Shown here: in pieces, positions 28,392 to 39,018 of the stretch | Layout of the letters: the number at the start of each line of letters is the position of its first letter | How positions within the stretch are numbered: position 1 is the first letter of the stretch | Source of the DNA: Anaerolineae bacterium | Lineage (GTDB): Bacteria > Chloroflexota > Anaerolineae > Aggregatilineales > JAFGMM01 | NCBI GenBank assembly: GCA_027494055.1 | Contig: JAOSJO010000023.1 | Span: forward strand, 186,001-250,000 | Length of the DNA: 64,000 bases | Direction: 5' to 3' | Notes under the pieces: model-generated | Databases searched by the model: none | What the model was told of the DNA's origin: nothing | Seen by the model: only the letters and a program-made list of their open reading frames with translations | Position numbers and translations under genes: made by a program

Positions 28392-28415
28392 CGAGAACCT
28401 GCCGCCGGTTTGTGG

Positions 28416-30914
28416 TCAGCCGGCGCTGGCAGTGATCGCCTCGGCCTCAGCCGGCGTCTCCGCCTTCGCGCCGGCGTCGCCCTTCCGTTGCTGCGTGAAG
28501 GTGATGCCTTTCTCCGCGCTGGCATCGACCACCACGTGGTCGCCCGATTTGAAGCCGCCGCGCAGCAGTTCCACCGAGAGCGGGCTTTCCACATAGCGCT
28601 GCAAGGCGCGGCGCAGCGGGCGCGCGCCCATCGCGGAGTCAAAGCCCTGGCGCGCAAGCCACCCGCGCGCCGCCGGCGTTAATTCCACCGTCAGGTCGTA
28701 CTCGGCCAGCCGTCCGGCGATCTCCTGCATCTGCAGGTCAACGATCTGCTCCACCTCTTCCACCGTGAGCGGCGAGAAGACGATGGTCTCGTCGATGCGG
28801 TTGAGGAACTCCGGACGGAACGCCTGCTTGAGCGCCTTCTCGATTTTCTCATGGTCGGCCACCGTGCCGGGATCGTCGCTGGGGATGAAGCCCAGCGCGC
28901 CGCCCTTGCGCGCGTACTCGGTGCCGAGGTTGCTGGTCATGATGATGACCGTGTTGCGGAAGTCCACCGTGCGGCCCTGGCCGTCGGTGAGCCGGCCGTC
29001 CTCCAGGATTTGCAGCAGCGCGTTCCACACGTCGGGGTGCGCCTTCTCGATCTCGTCGAACAGCACCACCCGGTAGGGCCGGCGGCGGACTGCTTCGGTG
29101 AGCTGGCCGCCCTCTTCGTAGCCGACGTAACCCGGCGGCGCGCCGAACAGGCGGCTGACGGTATGCTGCTCGCGGTACTCGCTCATGTCGATGCGCAGCA
29201 GCGCGTCCTCGTCGTCGAAGAGGAACGCGGCGAGCGCCCGCGCCAGTTCGGTCTTGCCGACGCCCGACGAGCCGAGGAAGATGAACGACCCAATCGGGCG
29301 CTTCGGGTCCTTGAGGCCACTGCGCGCGCGCCGGATGGCGTCGGACACCGCCGAGACCGCCTCGCTCTGCCCGATGATGCGCTTGTGCAGTTCGTCTTCC
29401 ATGCGCAGGAGCTTATCGGCCTCGGTCTCCTGCAGCCGCTGCACCGGGATGCCGGTCCACTCGGCGACCACCTGGGCGATGTCGTCCACGTCCACCACCT
29501 CGTCGAGGGTGTGTTCCTGCTGCCAGGTCTCGCGCTTGGCCTCGTATTCGGTCTGGAGTTGCAGCCGCTTCACCTTGAACTGGGCGGCGCGTTCGTAGTC
29601 GCGCGCCATGCCCGCCGCCTCCTCTTCCATCATGAGGCGGTCAAGCTCGCTCTTCATCTCCTTGAGTTCTTCGGGCATGGAGTAGAGCGCGACGCGCAGC
29701 TTGGCCGCCGCCTCGTCGATCAGGTCGATGGCCTTGTCGGGCAGGTGCCGCTCGGTGACGTAGCGGTGGCTCAGCTTGGCCGCCGCCACCAGCGCGTCAT
29801 CGGCAAACGTGACCTTGTGGTGCGCCTCGTAGCGGTCGCGCAGGCCCATCAGCATGGCGATGGTCTCTTCGACGTTCGGCTCATCGACGAAGACCGGCGC
29901 GAACCGCCGGTCGAGCGCCGAGTCGTTCTCGATATACTGGCGGTACTCGTCGAGCGTCGTCGCGCCGATGCAGCTCAGCTCGCCGCGCGCCAGCGCCGGC
30001 TTCATCATGTTGCTGGCGTCGAGCGCACCCTGCGCCGCGCCAGCGCCCACGACCTGGTGCAGCTCGTCGATGAAGAGGATGATCTCGCCCTCCGAGCGCT
30101 GAATCTCCTCGATTGCGGCCTTCAGGCGTTCCTCGAATTCGCCCCGGAAGCGGCTCCCGGCGATCATCGCGCCCAGGTCAAGCGACACAACGCGCTTGCC
30201 CAGCAGCAATTCGGGCACGTCGTTGTTGGCGATCTTCTGCGCCAACCCCTCGACGATGGCGGTCTTGCCCACGCCGGCCTCGCCGATGAGGACGGGGTTG
30301 TTCTTGGTGCGGCGCGAGAGAATCTGGATCACGCGCAGGATGACGCCATCGCGCCCGATGACGGGGTCGAGCTTGCCGTCGCGTGCGAGGCGCGTCAGGT
30401 CGCGGCTGTACTTCTCCAGCGTGCGGTAGCGGCTCTCGGCCTGCGGGTCGGTGACGCGCTGGCCGCCGCGAATGTCCTTGATCACGTCAAGCACGCGCTC
30501 TTTCGTCACCGCCGCGTCCTGCAAGATCCGCGCGACGGCGGTGTTGCGCTCGCTGAGAATGGCGAGGAAGATGTGCTCGGTCGAGATGTAGTCGTCGTGC
30601 AGGGTGTTGGCCTCGTCGTTCGCCAGGTCGATGATGCGCTTGACGCGCGGCGTGATGAACACCTGGCCGGCCCCGCCGCCGTAGATCGCGGCCTTGGGGC
30701 TGGCGCGCAACACCTCGTCAAGGCGGCCCCGAATCACCTCCTGATCGACGTTCATCCGCTCCAGAATCTGCGGGATCACGCCGTCGGGCTGCTCAAGCAG
30801 CGCCAGCAGGATGTGCTCGGTATCGACCTGGTTATGGCCGTAACGCTGCAAAATCTCGTAAGCGCGGGCAGCGGCGTCTTGCGCGCGCTCGGTGAACCGT
30901 TCAAATCGCATCAT
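28416..30914 (-). CDS. clpC: ATP-dependent Clp protease ATPase subunit ClpC
   Basis: 832 residues. Two N-terminal Clp_N repeats (residues 1-145; [39 protein letters not shown]), AAA1 with Walker A GEAGVGKT, a ClpC/UVR-type middle domain ([20 protein letters not shown]), AAA2 with GSSGVGKTE and [20 protein letters not shown], and C-terminal [20 protein letters not shown] near the region where ClpP-docking loops lie. Unfolds proteins for ClpP. No mcsA, mcsB or ctsR neighbours are present, and no CtsR-type operator was seen. Confidence 0.95.
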   Translation of the reverse strand: MMRFERFTERAQDAAARAYEILQRYGHNQVDTEHILLALLEQPDGVIPQILERMNVDQEVIRGRLDEVLRASPKAAIYGGGAGQVFITPRVKRIIDLANDEANTLHDDYISTEHIFLAILSERNTAVARILQDAAVTKERVLDVIKDIRGGQRVTDPQAESRYRTLEKYSRDLTRLARDGKLDPVIGRDGVILRVIQILSRRTKNNPVLIGEAGVGKTAIVEGLAQKIANNDVPELLLGKRVVSLDLGAMIAGSRFRGEFEERLKAAIEEIQRSEGEIILFIDELHQVVGAGAAQGALDASNMMKPALARGELSCIGATTLDEYRQYIENDSALDRRFAPVFVDEPNVEETIAMLMGLRDRYEAHHKVTFADDALVAAAKLSHRYVTERHLPDKAIDLIDEAAAKLRVALYSMPEELKEMKSELDRLMMEEEAAGMARDYERAAQFKVKRLQLQTEYEAKRETWQQEHTLDEVVDVDDIAQVVAEWTGIPVQRLQETEADKLLRMEDELHKRIIGQSEAVSAVSDAIRRARSGLKDPKRPIGSFIFLGSSGVGKTELARALAAFLFDDEDALLRIDMSEYREQHTVSRLFGAPPGYVGYEEGGQLTEAVRRRPYRVVLFDEIEKAHPDVWNALLQILEDGRLTDGQGRTVDFRNTVIIMTSNLGTEYARKGGALGFIPSDDPGTVADHEKIEKALKQAFRPEFLNRIDETIVFSPLTVEEVEQIVDLQMQEIAGRLAEYDLTVELTPAARGWLARQGFDSAMGARPLRRALQRYVESPLSVELLRGGFKSGDHVVVDASAEKGITFTQQRKGDAGAKAETPAEAEAITASAG

Positions 30915-30981
30915 TGTTCGAAAATCCTCACACTCACGCTACAACCCGGATGATACCAGAAGGGGACGAAAGGGGGCGCTG

Positions 30982-31014
30982 CATGACACGACACAGGACG
31001 TGCAGCGCGTGTCC
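30982..31014. repeat. Inverted repeat in the clpC upstream region
   Basis: GCGCTGCA and TGCAGCGC are exact inverted 8-mers about 17 bases apart, in the 208-base space between clpC and the unknown gene at 31.1 kb. No T tract follows on either strand. A regulatory site or weak terminator; coordinates are approximate. Confidence 0.35.
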
Positions 31015-31122
31015 GGTGAGACCCATGCAATAATCAGGCCAGCATTCACGATCTCGATGATATCCCGATCTGCGCCGAAACACTATCGGAAATCCGTAAA
31101 AGCCCCCACACGGCCAATCGCA

Positions 31123-32394
31123 TCAGAACATGTCGAGCGCGCGGTTAATCAACGCCTCCGTCATGTCAAAGACCTCTTTGTTGTATTCGTTCATCTCCGG
31201 GCGGCGCTTGTCAAGCGCCTGGTCGAGCGCGTGCACCGAGTCGAGCACCTGCTCCCGCTCTAGCACGACGCGCGTATTGGCGACCAGGCCGCCCATCACG
31301 AGCGGCACGTAGGCGCGCGGGAAGTCCATCGCGGGCATTCCCGCCGATAGCCGCTCGACGAGGTTGACCCCGTATGCCTCGGCCTCGGCGTCGCCGAGGA
31401 GCTGTTGCCGCGTCACCACCGCGATCATGCTGAAGGCGAGCGTGGTGGCGTCCACGATGAGGTCATCCCAGAGCAACTCGGTGACAAGGTGTTCGACGTT
31501 GTGGCCGCTGCGCTGGTCCGCGTAGAGCAGGCGGCACAGCCGCACGTACCAGTGCGGCGGGGGTACGTCCGGGTTGGAGGAGACGCCGTTTTCCAACACG
31601 AGCGTAAGCAGCTTGGCGATGTAGAGCGCCTCGCCGGCGCTCAGGGGATACCCGGCGCGCGCGTAGCGCGCCTGCACCGTCTTCATCAGCGGCATGAACA
31701 CGCGGTTCCGGTTGAGGTTCGGCAGGACCTGCTGCGCCAGCGCGCCGGCCTTCTCGATCACAACCTGCGCGTCCATGTGGTCGCGCATCGTCCACAGGCT
31801 CTCCCATTCCGGCGCAAGGTTCAGCCCCAGGCTGGGGCCGGTGGGCGCGATCAAATCAAACGCGGCGATCAGCCGGCCGCGCCGGTCGGTCCTGTCGCTG
31901 TAGGCCAGCCGGCGCAACTCATCAATCCGGGCGGCGGTTTTCTCATTCAACATGTCCGCGGGATCAAACGCCGCCCCGCCCTGCCGGTCGCGGACCCGCT
32001 CGCCCCGGCCCTGCTTGCTCACCTTGAGTTCGACGCCGAGCCGGTAGTCGATGGCCTGGGCGGTCAGCGGGGAGCACGAGATCGGCAGCCTGACGACGCC
32101 CACCTCCGCCGGCTCAAGGCCCAGGAGAATCCGGTCCGTCTTGGTGAAGAAGCGGCCCCGTTCGCCTTTGACATCCTGCGCGGGGAACAGCAGGCGCACG
32201 TGCACGTCTACGTCGCCGTCGAAAGTGCTCTGCACCATCAGCAGCGCCTCGAAGTTCTGGCCGGCTGGCGTCTGCTGCGGGTTGACGGCGAGCGCGCACT
32301 GCACCACGTCGAACTCTTTCATCACCCCCCTGGTGATGTAGCCCACCACGTTGGGCAGGTTGACCGCATCTGAGTCAGCCACGGCTCGCTCCAA
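31123..32394 (-). CDS. Unknown two-domain protein upstream of clpC
   Basis: 423 residues, not recognised. Residues about 25-135 look like a beta-sandwich (FDVVQCALAVNPQQTPAGQN, VDVHVRLLFPAQDV, TDRILLGLEPAEVGVVRLPI); residues about 150-423 are mostly helical (LAQQVLPNLNRNRVFMPLMK, YPLSAGEALYIAKLLTLVLE, RLLYADQRSGHNVEHLVTEL). No signal peptide, membrane helix or nucleotide-binding motif. Coding character is clear from composition and length. The start is uncertain: TTG at 32394 or GTG at 32382. Confidence 0.75.
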   Translation of the reverse strand: MERAVADSDAVNLPNVVGYITRGVMKEFDVVQCALAVNPQQTPAGQNFEALLMVQSTFDGDVDVHVRLLFPAQDVKGERGRFFTKTDRILLGLEPAEVGVVRLPISCSPLTAQAIDYRLGVELKVSKQGRGERVRDRQGGAAFDPADMLNEKTAARIDELRRLAYSDRTDRRGRLIAAFDLIAPTGPSLGLNLAPEWESLWTMRDHMDAQVVIEKAGALAQQVLPNLNRNRVFMPLMKTVQARYARAGYPLSAGEALYIAKLLTLVLENGVSSNPDVPPPHWYVRLCRLLYADQRSGHNVEHLVTELLWDDLIVDATTLAFSMIAVVTRQQLLGDAEAEAYGVNLVERLSAGMPAMDFPRAYVPLVMGGLVANTRVVLEREQVLDSVHALDQALDKRRPEMNEYNKEVFDMTEALINRALDMF

Positions 32395-32554
32395 ATCCCG
32401 GTCAAGGTCCTCGGTCGTGCCTGCAATTATAGTCTGTGCCGGTTCAGGACACCAACGCGCTTGACGGGGCTTCTGTGTGAGGCATAATCGGGGCGTGGCG
32501 GCGTGTCCGCGCCGCGCCTTTGCCGCCTGTGGAAGATCCAGGAGACTGAAACCG

Positions 32555-34698
32555 ATGTCAACCCTTACACTGCCCTATAAAGACCCCTCGCTGCCGGTCG
32601 AGACCCGCGTGGCTGACCTGGTCGCGCGCATGACGCTCGTCGAGAAGGTGTCGCAGATGCTCCACGACGCGCCGGCCGTCGAGCGGCTGGACATCCCCGC
32701 ATACAACTGGTGGAACGAGTGCCTGCACGGCGTGGGCCGGGCGGGGATCGCCACCGTGTTCCCGCAGGCCATCGGCCTGGCGGCCACGTGGCACACCCAC
32801 CTCATCCACCGTACCGCCGTCGCCATCTCCGACGAGGTGCGCGCCAAGCATCACGAGGCGCTGCGCAACGGCAACCGGGGGCAGTATTACGGCCTCACGT
32901 TCTGGACGCCCAACATCAACATCTTCCGCGACCCACGCTGGGGCCGGGGCCAGGAGACCTACGGCGAGGACCCCTACCTGACGGCGCGAATGGGCGTGAC
33001 GTTCGTCAAGGGCCTGCAGGGCGACGACCCGAAGTACCTGAAGCTGGTCGCGACGCCCAAGCATTACGCGGTCCACAGCGGGCCGGAGCACGCGCGGCAC
33101 CACTTCGACGTGGACGTGAGCGAGCGTGACCTGCGCACCACCTACCTCCCTGCGTTCGAGGCCACGGTCAGGGAGGGCAGGGCGGCCTCGGTGATGGGCG
33201 CGTACCAGCGCTTCCGGGGCGCGCCATGCTGCGCCAGCCCGCTGCTGTTGCAGCAAATCCTGCGCGACGAGTGGGGCTTCGACGGGTACGTCGTGTCCGA
33301 CTGTGGCGCGATCCTCGACATCTACAAGCACCACAAGGTCGTCGCGACCGCCGCCGAAGCCGCCGCGCTCGCGGTCAAGGCCGGGTGCGAGCTGAACTGC
33401 GGCGCGACCTACCCTGCGCTGCTCGAGGCTTTCGAGAAGGGGTTGATCGACGAGGCGACCATCGACCAGGCCGTCAGGCGGCTGTTCACCGCGCGGTTCC
33501 GCCTCGGCATGTTCGACCCGCCGGAGATGGTGCCCTACGCGCAGATCCCCTACGCGGTCAACGACAGCGCGGCGCACAAGCAGCTCGCGCTGGAGGTCGC
33601 GCGCGAGTCGATTGTGCTCCTCAAGAACGCGGGCGGCTTCCTGCCGCTGCGCAAGGACCTGAAGTCGGTCGCGGTGATCGGCCCCAACGCCGACTGGGAG
33701 GAGGTCCTGCTCGGCAACTACAACGGCTTCCCGTCAGAAGCGGTCACGCCGCTGGCGGGCATCCGCGCGGCGCTCGCGCCGGGGGCGCGCGTGACGTATG
33801 CGGAAGGCTGCGGCGTGACGGGACGGTCTCGCGCCGGGTTCGACGAGGCCGTCGCCATCGCGCGCGACGCCGAGGTCGCTATCGTGGTCTTGGGACTTTC
33901 GCAGGCGGTCGAGGGCGAGGGAGGGGCCAGCGCGAAGGCGTCGAGGAAGGCCAGCAGAGCCAGGCCGACCGCGATGGCCTGAACCTGCCCGGCGTGCAGG
34001 AGGCGCTGCTGCAGGCGGTGCACGCCACGGGCACGCCCGTCGTGCTCGTGTTGCTCAACGGCAGCGCGGTCGCGATTAACTGGGCGGACGAACACGTCCC
34101 GGCGATTGTCGAGGCGTGGTATCCGGGGCAGGCCGGCGGCGCGGCGCTCGCGGAGGTGCTCTTCGGCGACTACAACCCCGCCGGCCGCCTGCCGGTCACG
34201 TTCTACAGGTCGGTGGACGACCTCCCGCCGTTCGAGGACTACGCGATGGCGGGCCGGACCTACCGCTATTTCACCGGCGCGCCGCTGTACCCGTTCGGCC
34301 ACGGCCTGAGCTACACCCGGTTCGCCTACCGCGACCTGCACATCACCCCCGCTGCGCCGCGCGCCGGCGCGCCGGTCACCGTCAGCGCGACGGTGCAGAA
34401 CGCCGGCGACCGCGCCGGCGACGAGGTGGTCCAGGTCTACCTGACCGATGAAGCCGCGTCCGTGCCCGTCCCCGTCCGGCAGCTTGTGGGCTTTGCACGC
34501 ATCCACCTCGCGCCAGGCGCGCAGCAGACGGTCTCGTTCACCATCACCGGGCGGCAGATGGCGATCTTCGACGACGCGGGGCGGTGGGTGGTCGAGCCGG
34601 GCGCGTTCGCGGTCGCCATCGGCGGCGGGCAGCCCGGCTACGCGGAGGGCGTCACCGGCAGCTTCACAGTCACAGGCGAAGCCGCGGTCGTGGCGTAG
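32555..34698 (+). CDS. Glycoside hydrolase family 3 beta-glycosidase (xylosidase/glucosidase type), one frameshift
   Basis: About 714 residues from ATG 32555 after GGAG. N-terminal TIM barrel: YNWWNECLHGVGRAGIATVF, FWTPNINIFRDPRWGRGQET, KHYAVHSGPE and GYVVSDCGAILDIY, whose Asp is the expected nucleophile; then the alpha/beta sandwich (ESIVLLKNAGGFLPL, VAVIGPNADWEEVLLGNYNG) and a fibronectin-III-like C-terminal domain (YPFGHGLSYTRFAYRDLHI). The WWNEcLHGV pattern is closest to beta-xylosidases. No signal peptide, so cytoplasmic hydrolysis of imported oligosaccharides. A missing base in GGGAGGGG near 33925 splits the frame (VEGEGG then QREGVEEGQQ). Confidence 0.9.
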
Positions 34699-34732
34699 GC
34701 GCGCACCGCAAGGGGGAAGTGAGGACCGATCC

Positions 34733-35275
34733 TTGGACTGGTACAACGAACCGCCGGCCTGGAAAGTCGAGGGCGACGCGCTGACGGTCACGACCGGGCC
34801 GAAAACCGACTTCTGGCGGAAGACGCATTACGGCTTCATCCGCGACAGCGGGCACTTCTACTCCAGAGAAGTCGCGGGCGACTTCATTGCCGAAGTCAAG
34901 ATCGCCGGCCAGTACAGCGCGCTCTACGACCAGGCCGGCCTGATGCTCCGCGTGGACGAGACAACGTGGCTCAAGTGCGGCGTTGAGTACGTATCGGGCC
35001 AGCAATTCGCGAGCGTGGTCGTCACGCGCGATTACTCGGACTGGTCCGTCGCGCCCCTGCTGCAGAACCCGCCGGCGATCTGGCTGAGGGTGCGGCGCGA
35101 GGGCGACGCCGTGGAGGTGCATTACGCGCTGGACGGCAGGGCGTACACCATGATCCGGACCGCGCACCTCACCCTCGCCGAGGCGCTGCGCGTCGGCCCG
35201 ATGTGCGCGTCGCCCGAAGGCGCGGGCTTTGCGGTGGCCTTCGAGGGCTTTGCCGTGCGCCCGTTCGGCGGCTGA
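34733..35275 (+). CDS. DUF1349 family protein (concanavalin-like fold)
   Basis: 180 residues. No ATG fits; the TTG at 34733 preceded by GAGGA gives MDWYNEPPAWKVEGDALTV, the usual beginning of this family. Other marks: DFWRKTHYGFIRDSGHFYSR, YDQAGLMLRVDETTWLKCGV, FASVVVTRDYSDWSV and AEALRVGPMCASPEGAGF. The family has a concanavalin-like jelly-roll fold and is often next to glycosidases, so sugar binding or processing together with the upstream GH3 enzyme is inferred. Confidence 0.85.
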   Translation: MDWYNEPPAWKVEGDALTVTTGPKTDFWRKTHYGFIRDSGHFYSREVAGDFIAEVKIAGQYSALYDQAGLMLRVDETTWLKCGVEYVSGQQFASVVVTRDYSDWSVAPLLQNPPAIWLRVRREGDAVEVHYALDGRAYTMIRTAHLTLAEALRVGPMCASPEGAGFAVAFEGFAVRPFGG

Positions 35276-35286
35276 GTGACCGCGCC

Positions 35287-36219
35287 TTGACCGCCGCCCG
35301 GTGGACCGCCCGCGCGCTGGCGTTTGCGCGGCTTGGCCGGCCGCAGTTTCTGGCCGGCGGGTTCCTGTTCTATAGCCTGGGGGCGGCGATTGCGCTGCAC
35401 GCGGGTGCGCCGTTCCGGTGGCCGGCGTTCGTGTGGGGCCAGGTCGCCGTGACTGCCGTGCAGCTCATGGTCCACTACGCCAACGACTATTTCGACTTCG
35501 CCGCCGACCGGGCCAACGGCACGCCCACGCGCTGGTCTGGCGGCAGCCGCGTGCTCCCCGCCGGGGACCTCGCGCCGCCGGTTGCGCTGGGCGCGGCGCT
35601 GGTCTTCGGGGCCATCGCGCTGAGCGCAACCGCCGCGCTGACGTGGGTCGTGCGCCCCGCGCCGCTGACGCTGCCGCTCCTGCTGGCGGGCGCGGCGCTC
35701 GCCTGGTCGTACAGCGGGCCGCCGCTCTACCTGCAGGCGCGCGGCCTCGGCGGACCGACCGCCGCCGCCGTCGTGACGGTGCTGACGCCGCTCATCGGCT
35801 TCTACCTGCAAGCCGGCAGCCTCGACGCGCTGCCGCTGCTTGCGGCGCTGCCGCCGGCCGGCCTGCAATGCGCCATGCTGCTCATCGTCGATGTCCCCGA
35901 CGCCGCCGGCGACGCGGCGGCCGGCAAGCGCACGCTCGTGGTGCGGATTGGCGCGGCGCGCGCCATGCGGCTCCACAACGTCATACTGCTGGCAGTCTAC
36001 GCGATGCTGCCCGTGCTGGCGCGCCTGGGGCTGCCGCCGGCTGTCGCCGGTGCGGTCCTCCTGAGCGCGCCGGTCGCGCTGTGGCACGCCTGGCGCGTCG
36101 CGCGCGGCGACTGGGCCGACCCCGCGTGCTGGAACCGCCTCGCCTTCTGGAGCGTCGCGCTGCTCGTCGGCGCGGGCATGGCCGAGTTGGTGGCGTTCGC
36201 GGCCCTCCTGCTGGCGTAA
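35287..36219 (+). CDS. UbiA-family prenyltransferase
   Basis: About 310 residues from a TTG start, eight or nine hydrophobic segments, and both aspartate-rich motifs: HYANDYFDFAADRANGTPTR (first, NDxxD) and LLIVDVPDAAGDAAAGKRTL (second). Such membrane enzymes transfer an isoprenoid chain to a quinone precursor, heme or similar acceptor (MenA-like is most likely from NDYFD and the DVPD motif). No menaquinone genes are nearby, so the acceptor is uncertain. Confidence 0.85.
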   Translation: MTAARWTARALAFARLGRPQFLAGGFLFYSLGAAIALHAGAPFRWPAFVWGQVAVTAVQLMVHYANDYFDFAADRANGTPTRWSGGSRVLPAGDLAPPVALGAALVFGAIALSATAALTWVVRPAPLTLPLLLAGAALAWSYSGPPLYLQARGLGGPTAAAVVTVLTPLIGFYLQAGSLDALPLLAALPPAGLQCAMLLIVDVPDAAGDAAAGKRTLVVRIGAARAMRLHNVILLAVYAMLPVLARLGLPPAVAGAVLLSAPVALWHAWRVARGDWADPACWNRLAFWSVALLVGAGMAELVAFAALLLA

Positions 36220-36278
36220 CGCAAAGGGGCGAACCGTGTGGCCCGCCCCTCTCGTCGCCGGGTTGGTGCGCCTGACGC

Positions 36279-37553
36279 TTACGACATGATCTCGTCGTAC
36301 AGCACGCGCGTTTCCGCCTCTGGCTCGGCGTTGTACTCGTTCTTGAGGTCCTCTTCCAGCTTCTGGAAGTGCGCGGCGGCCTCGCTGCGCCGGCCCAGGT
36401 TGGCGTAGAGCTGCATCACGGCGCGGTGCAGGTCCTCGCGGCGGGGGTCCTCGCCAATGGCGCGCAGGTACAGCCCCAGCGCGTGCTCGGCGCGGCCCTC
36501 ATCCTGGCGCGCGCGCGCCATTTCGGTCAGCGCTTCGAGATAGCCCGCGCGGAAGTCGGTGCGCCGGCTCACGATCCACTCGTCGCTGTGGCCTTGCAGG
36601 AACGGCCCGCGATACAGGTTCACGGCGCGCTGCCACGCGGCCACCGCCTCGTCGCCCTCCCTGGAGCGGCCCTCGACCAGGGCGCCGACGAAATCCATGA
36701 TGTCGTAGTGGATCGAGACCGTCGGGTTGACCCGGTAATAGCCGCCGTCGTGCACCAGCACGTCGAAGCCGAGCGCCTTGTGCAGGCGGCGCTTGGTCAC
36801 GTGGAACACGTTGACCGCCTGGTCGGTGTCCAGCTCCGGCCAGAACGCCTGGCAGATCTCGGCGCGCGTGACGATGGGGCGGTCCAGCGCGAAGAAGAAG
36901 AGCAGGCGCGGCAGGTGGCCCTCCCACGTCGTGACCTGTTTGCCGTCGAGTTCGACGTACCCCGGCCCCAGCGCGTAGACTTCCAGGCGCGGGCTGCCCT
37001 CGTGCTCCACGCCGTAGAAGTCGCTCGACACCAGCCGGTCATCCTGGAGCACCGTCGCCTGCTTCTGGGCGATCAGCGACACCCAGGGAAGGCGCGGCAG
37101 CGTCCGGCTGTTGATGACCATGCGGCACTTGTCGGGGAGCGCCGGCACCAGCTTCTCGATGAACGCCTGCAGGTCGTCGGCGGCGTCGGCGCGGTCGTAC
37201 TCGTCGAGGATGAGCACATACGGCTCCTCGCTCAACTCGTCCAGGTCTCTGACGAGCGTCTCGATGAGCACCTTGTGGTCGGTGATGGTGTCGTAGCGAA
37301 TCTGGTTGAGGTGCCGCCCGAACAAGGGATACTGGTCGGCGAGGTCATGCGTGAGTCCGGACAGGAACGAGGGCACGTTCACATCGTCCGGCCCCATGGC
37401 ATAGTAGAAGGTCTTGACCGCAGGCTCGTTGATGACGCGGGCGATCAGGATCGACCGGTAGCGGCTGTGCGGATGCAGTAAGACGATCCGCGCCTTCTTG
37501 GTATAGTCGAGGAACATTTGATAGGAAGTTTCGATTAATTGATGAAGTGTCAT
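36279..37553 (-). CDS. BTAD-type transcriptional regulator with degenerate P-loop ATPase domain
   Basis: 424 residues from ATG 37553 (MTLHQLIETSYQMF, after AAAGG). Residues 1-180 look like the MalT/STAND ATPase of SARP-LAL regulators, but the Walker A loop is lost (IVLLHPHSRYRSILIARVIN); a Walker-B-like VLILDEYDRAD remains. Then a winged-helix DNA-binding domain (VYALGPGYVELDGKQVTTWE, ICQAFWPELDTDQAVNVFHV) and the bacterial transcriptional activation domain of TPR-like helices (LYRGPFLQGHSDEWI to LYANLGRRSEAAAHF). Its target genes are unknown; it is convergent with the UbiA gene. Confidence 0.85.
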   Translation of the reverse strand: MTLHQLIETSYQMFLDYTKKARIVLLHPHSRYRSILIARVINEPAVKTFYYAMGPDDVNVPSFLSGLTHDLADQYPLFGRHLNQIRYDTITDHKVLIETLVRDLDELSEEPYVLILDEYDRADAADDLQAFIEKLVPALPDKCRMVINSRTLPRLPWVSLIAQKQATVLQDDRLVSSDFYGVEHEGSPRLEVYALGPGYVELDGKQVTTWEGHLPRLLFFFALDRPIVTRAEICQAFWPELDTDQAVNVFHVTKRRLHKALGFDVLVHDGGYYRVNPTVSIHYDIMDFVGALVEGRSREGDEAVAAWQRAVNLYRGPFLQGHSDEWIVSRRTDFRAGYLEALTEMARARQDEGRAEHALGLYLRAIGEDPRREDLHRAVMQLYANLGRRSEAAAHFQKLEEDLKNEYNAEPEAETRVLYDEIMS

Positions 37554-37737
37554 AGTAATGACCTTTGTGCAATTCAGGTATTGCACGTATTCTAACTAAC
37601 AATGCAAGATAATGCAAGAGGTAAGCCGTAGGTATCCATTAATGTCTGATCGTCTTTGCATAAGCAACGCTTGTCAGAAGCCTATCCTACGACTACAATA
37701 CGCGCCATCGTCTCTTATGTCACCCAGGATGTGCCCA

Positions 37738-38175
37738 ATGACCAAGCTTCTGCGCAACTTCTGGTGGGTCGTGCTCGGCGTCGCGGTGGGCGTGGCGGTC
37801 GGCTACTACCTCACCCGCCAGCGGAAGCAGCTCCCGGCGCCCAGCTCCGCCCCGATACGGCCCCCGATTCCGCTGGACCGCGTGCCTTCGCGCGAACCCG
37901 CGCGCCCGCCGGCAGCGGCGAAGCCAGAGCCGCCCTCCGAGGCAGAGGCGCCCGCGCCGGCCCCCGCCGGTGAGGACAACCTGACGCGCATCGACGGCAT
38001 CGGCCCGGCCTATGCGCGTGCGCTCAACGAACTGGGCATCCGCACGTTTGCCCAGCTCGCGCAGGCCGACCCGGAAGCGCTCGCCGCGCAGATCGACCGG
38101 CTGACCGCCGACCGGATCCGCCGCGACGACTGGCTGGGGCAGGCGGCGGCGTTGAGCAAGACCCGGAAAGCATAG
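37738..38175 (+). CDS. Membrane-anchored helix-hairpin-helix protein
   Basis: 145 residues. One N-terminal membrane helix (FWWVVLGVAVGVAVGYYLT), a proline/alanine/glutamate-rich linker of about 65 residues, and a C-terminal helix-hairpin-helix domain (NLTRIDGIGPAYARALNELG, IRTFAQLAQADPEALAAQI) of the kind in DUF4332-type proteins. Such domains can bind DNA non-specifically or mediate protein contacts. Start chosen at ATG 37738 because it begins just before the membrane helix. Function unknown. Confidence 0.75.
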   Translation: MTKLLRNFWWVVLGVAVGVAVGYYLTRQRKQLPAPSSAPIRPPIPLDRVPSREPARPPAAAKPEPPSEAEAPAPAPAGEDNLTRIDGIGPAYARALNELGIRTFAQLAQADPEALAAQIDRLTADRIRRDDWLGQAAALSKTRKA

Positions 38176-38348
38176 CGAAATTCGGGAAGCGGCTCGGCTT
38201 GAAACACGAAAACACGAAAGGCGCGACAGCACGAGACATGCGCCCAATCCTTTCGTGACTTCGCGTTTCTCGCGCTTTCGTGCTTCCAATCCCTGGACGC
38301 GCTTCCCCATCCCCGGACTTTGTCATGCTTAGCAAGACCTAACCCGCC

Positions 38349-38376
38349 TTGCATTGCGCCAAAATTGTCGTATAAT
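38349..38376 (+). promoter_or_regulatory. Promoter of the 38.4-kb hypothetical gene
   Basis: TTGCAT (38349-38354), 16-base spacer, TATAAT (38371-38376), about 35 bases before the ATG. Confidence 0.7.
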
Positions 38377-38411
38377 TAAGAGGCATCATCGCAGCAAGAC
38401 ATGGGTGTGCC

Positions 38412-38972
38412 ATGTACATGAACGACGACTTTGGCCTGCGAGAAATTGCTGAGTACAGCCAACTGCGCATCAGGGCCACCGAACTGCTCGACCGCTGCCT
38501 TATCGAGGGCAACCCGGAGCAGATGTGGGCGTTCGTCGAACAACTGATTGCCCACGAGCCGCCGCGCCTCCAACTGCTGCGCGAGCTGGCGGACGATGTG
38601 CAACTGCGCAACCTGTCATTGAAAGAACACCGCTTCGACGTGCGCGACCGGATTGTGGCCCTCTTCCGCGACTACGGCGTGGACATCACCGGCGCGGCCC
38701 CGCCCTTCGCCCTGGACCAGTATCACCTTCTAGGGACCGACGACATCATGAACTGCGTTGCGCAACAGGGGCGCACCCTGTCGCCGAAGGACGCGATCAT
38801 GCTCCGCCGGGCGGTCGAAGCGTCGCTCGACACGGCGGCGCAGCTCGCCGCCGACATCGCGCTGACGGAGCGCCTCTACCGCCACACCGCCGATTGGCTG
38901 GACGCGCTCAACACCCTGGAGGCGCGGCGTCGCTCCCTCGACGAGCGCTTCAGCAACGGCTATACCCACTGA
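38412..38972 (+). CDS. Hypothetical helical protein
   Basis: 186 residues, no recognised domain. Almost entirely helical by composition (TELLDRCLIEGNPEQMWAFV, LSPKDAIMLRRAVEASLDTA, WLDALNTLEARRRSLDERF), charged, without signal peptide or membrane segment. It has its own good promoter. Start could be the ATG at 38412 or at 38418. It converges with the response regulator gene. Confidence 0.65.
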   Translation: MYMNDDFGLREIAEYSQLRIRATELLDRCLIEGNPEQMWAFVEQLIAHEPPRLQLLRELADDVQLRNLSLKEHRFDVRDRIVALFRDYGVDITGAAPPFALDQYHLLGTDDIMNCVAQQGRTLSPKDAIMLRRAVEASLDTAAQLAADIALTERLYRHTADWLDALNTLEARRRSLDERFSNGYTH

Positions 38973-39018
38973 CAGGTCCATTCAGGGCCGGCGACTCGCG
39001 CGCAAGGCAACAAGTCAG

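Noticed and set aside
28851..30953. 700-codon plus-strand open frame opposite clpC
   Set aside because: Exact antisense of a highly conserved clpC; long antisense frames are expected in GC-rich coding DNA, and the translation has no domain-like pattern.
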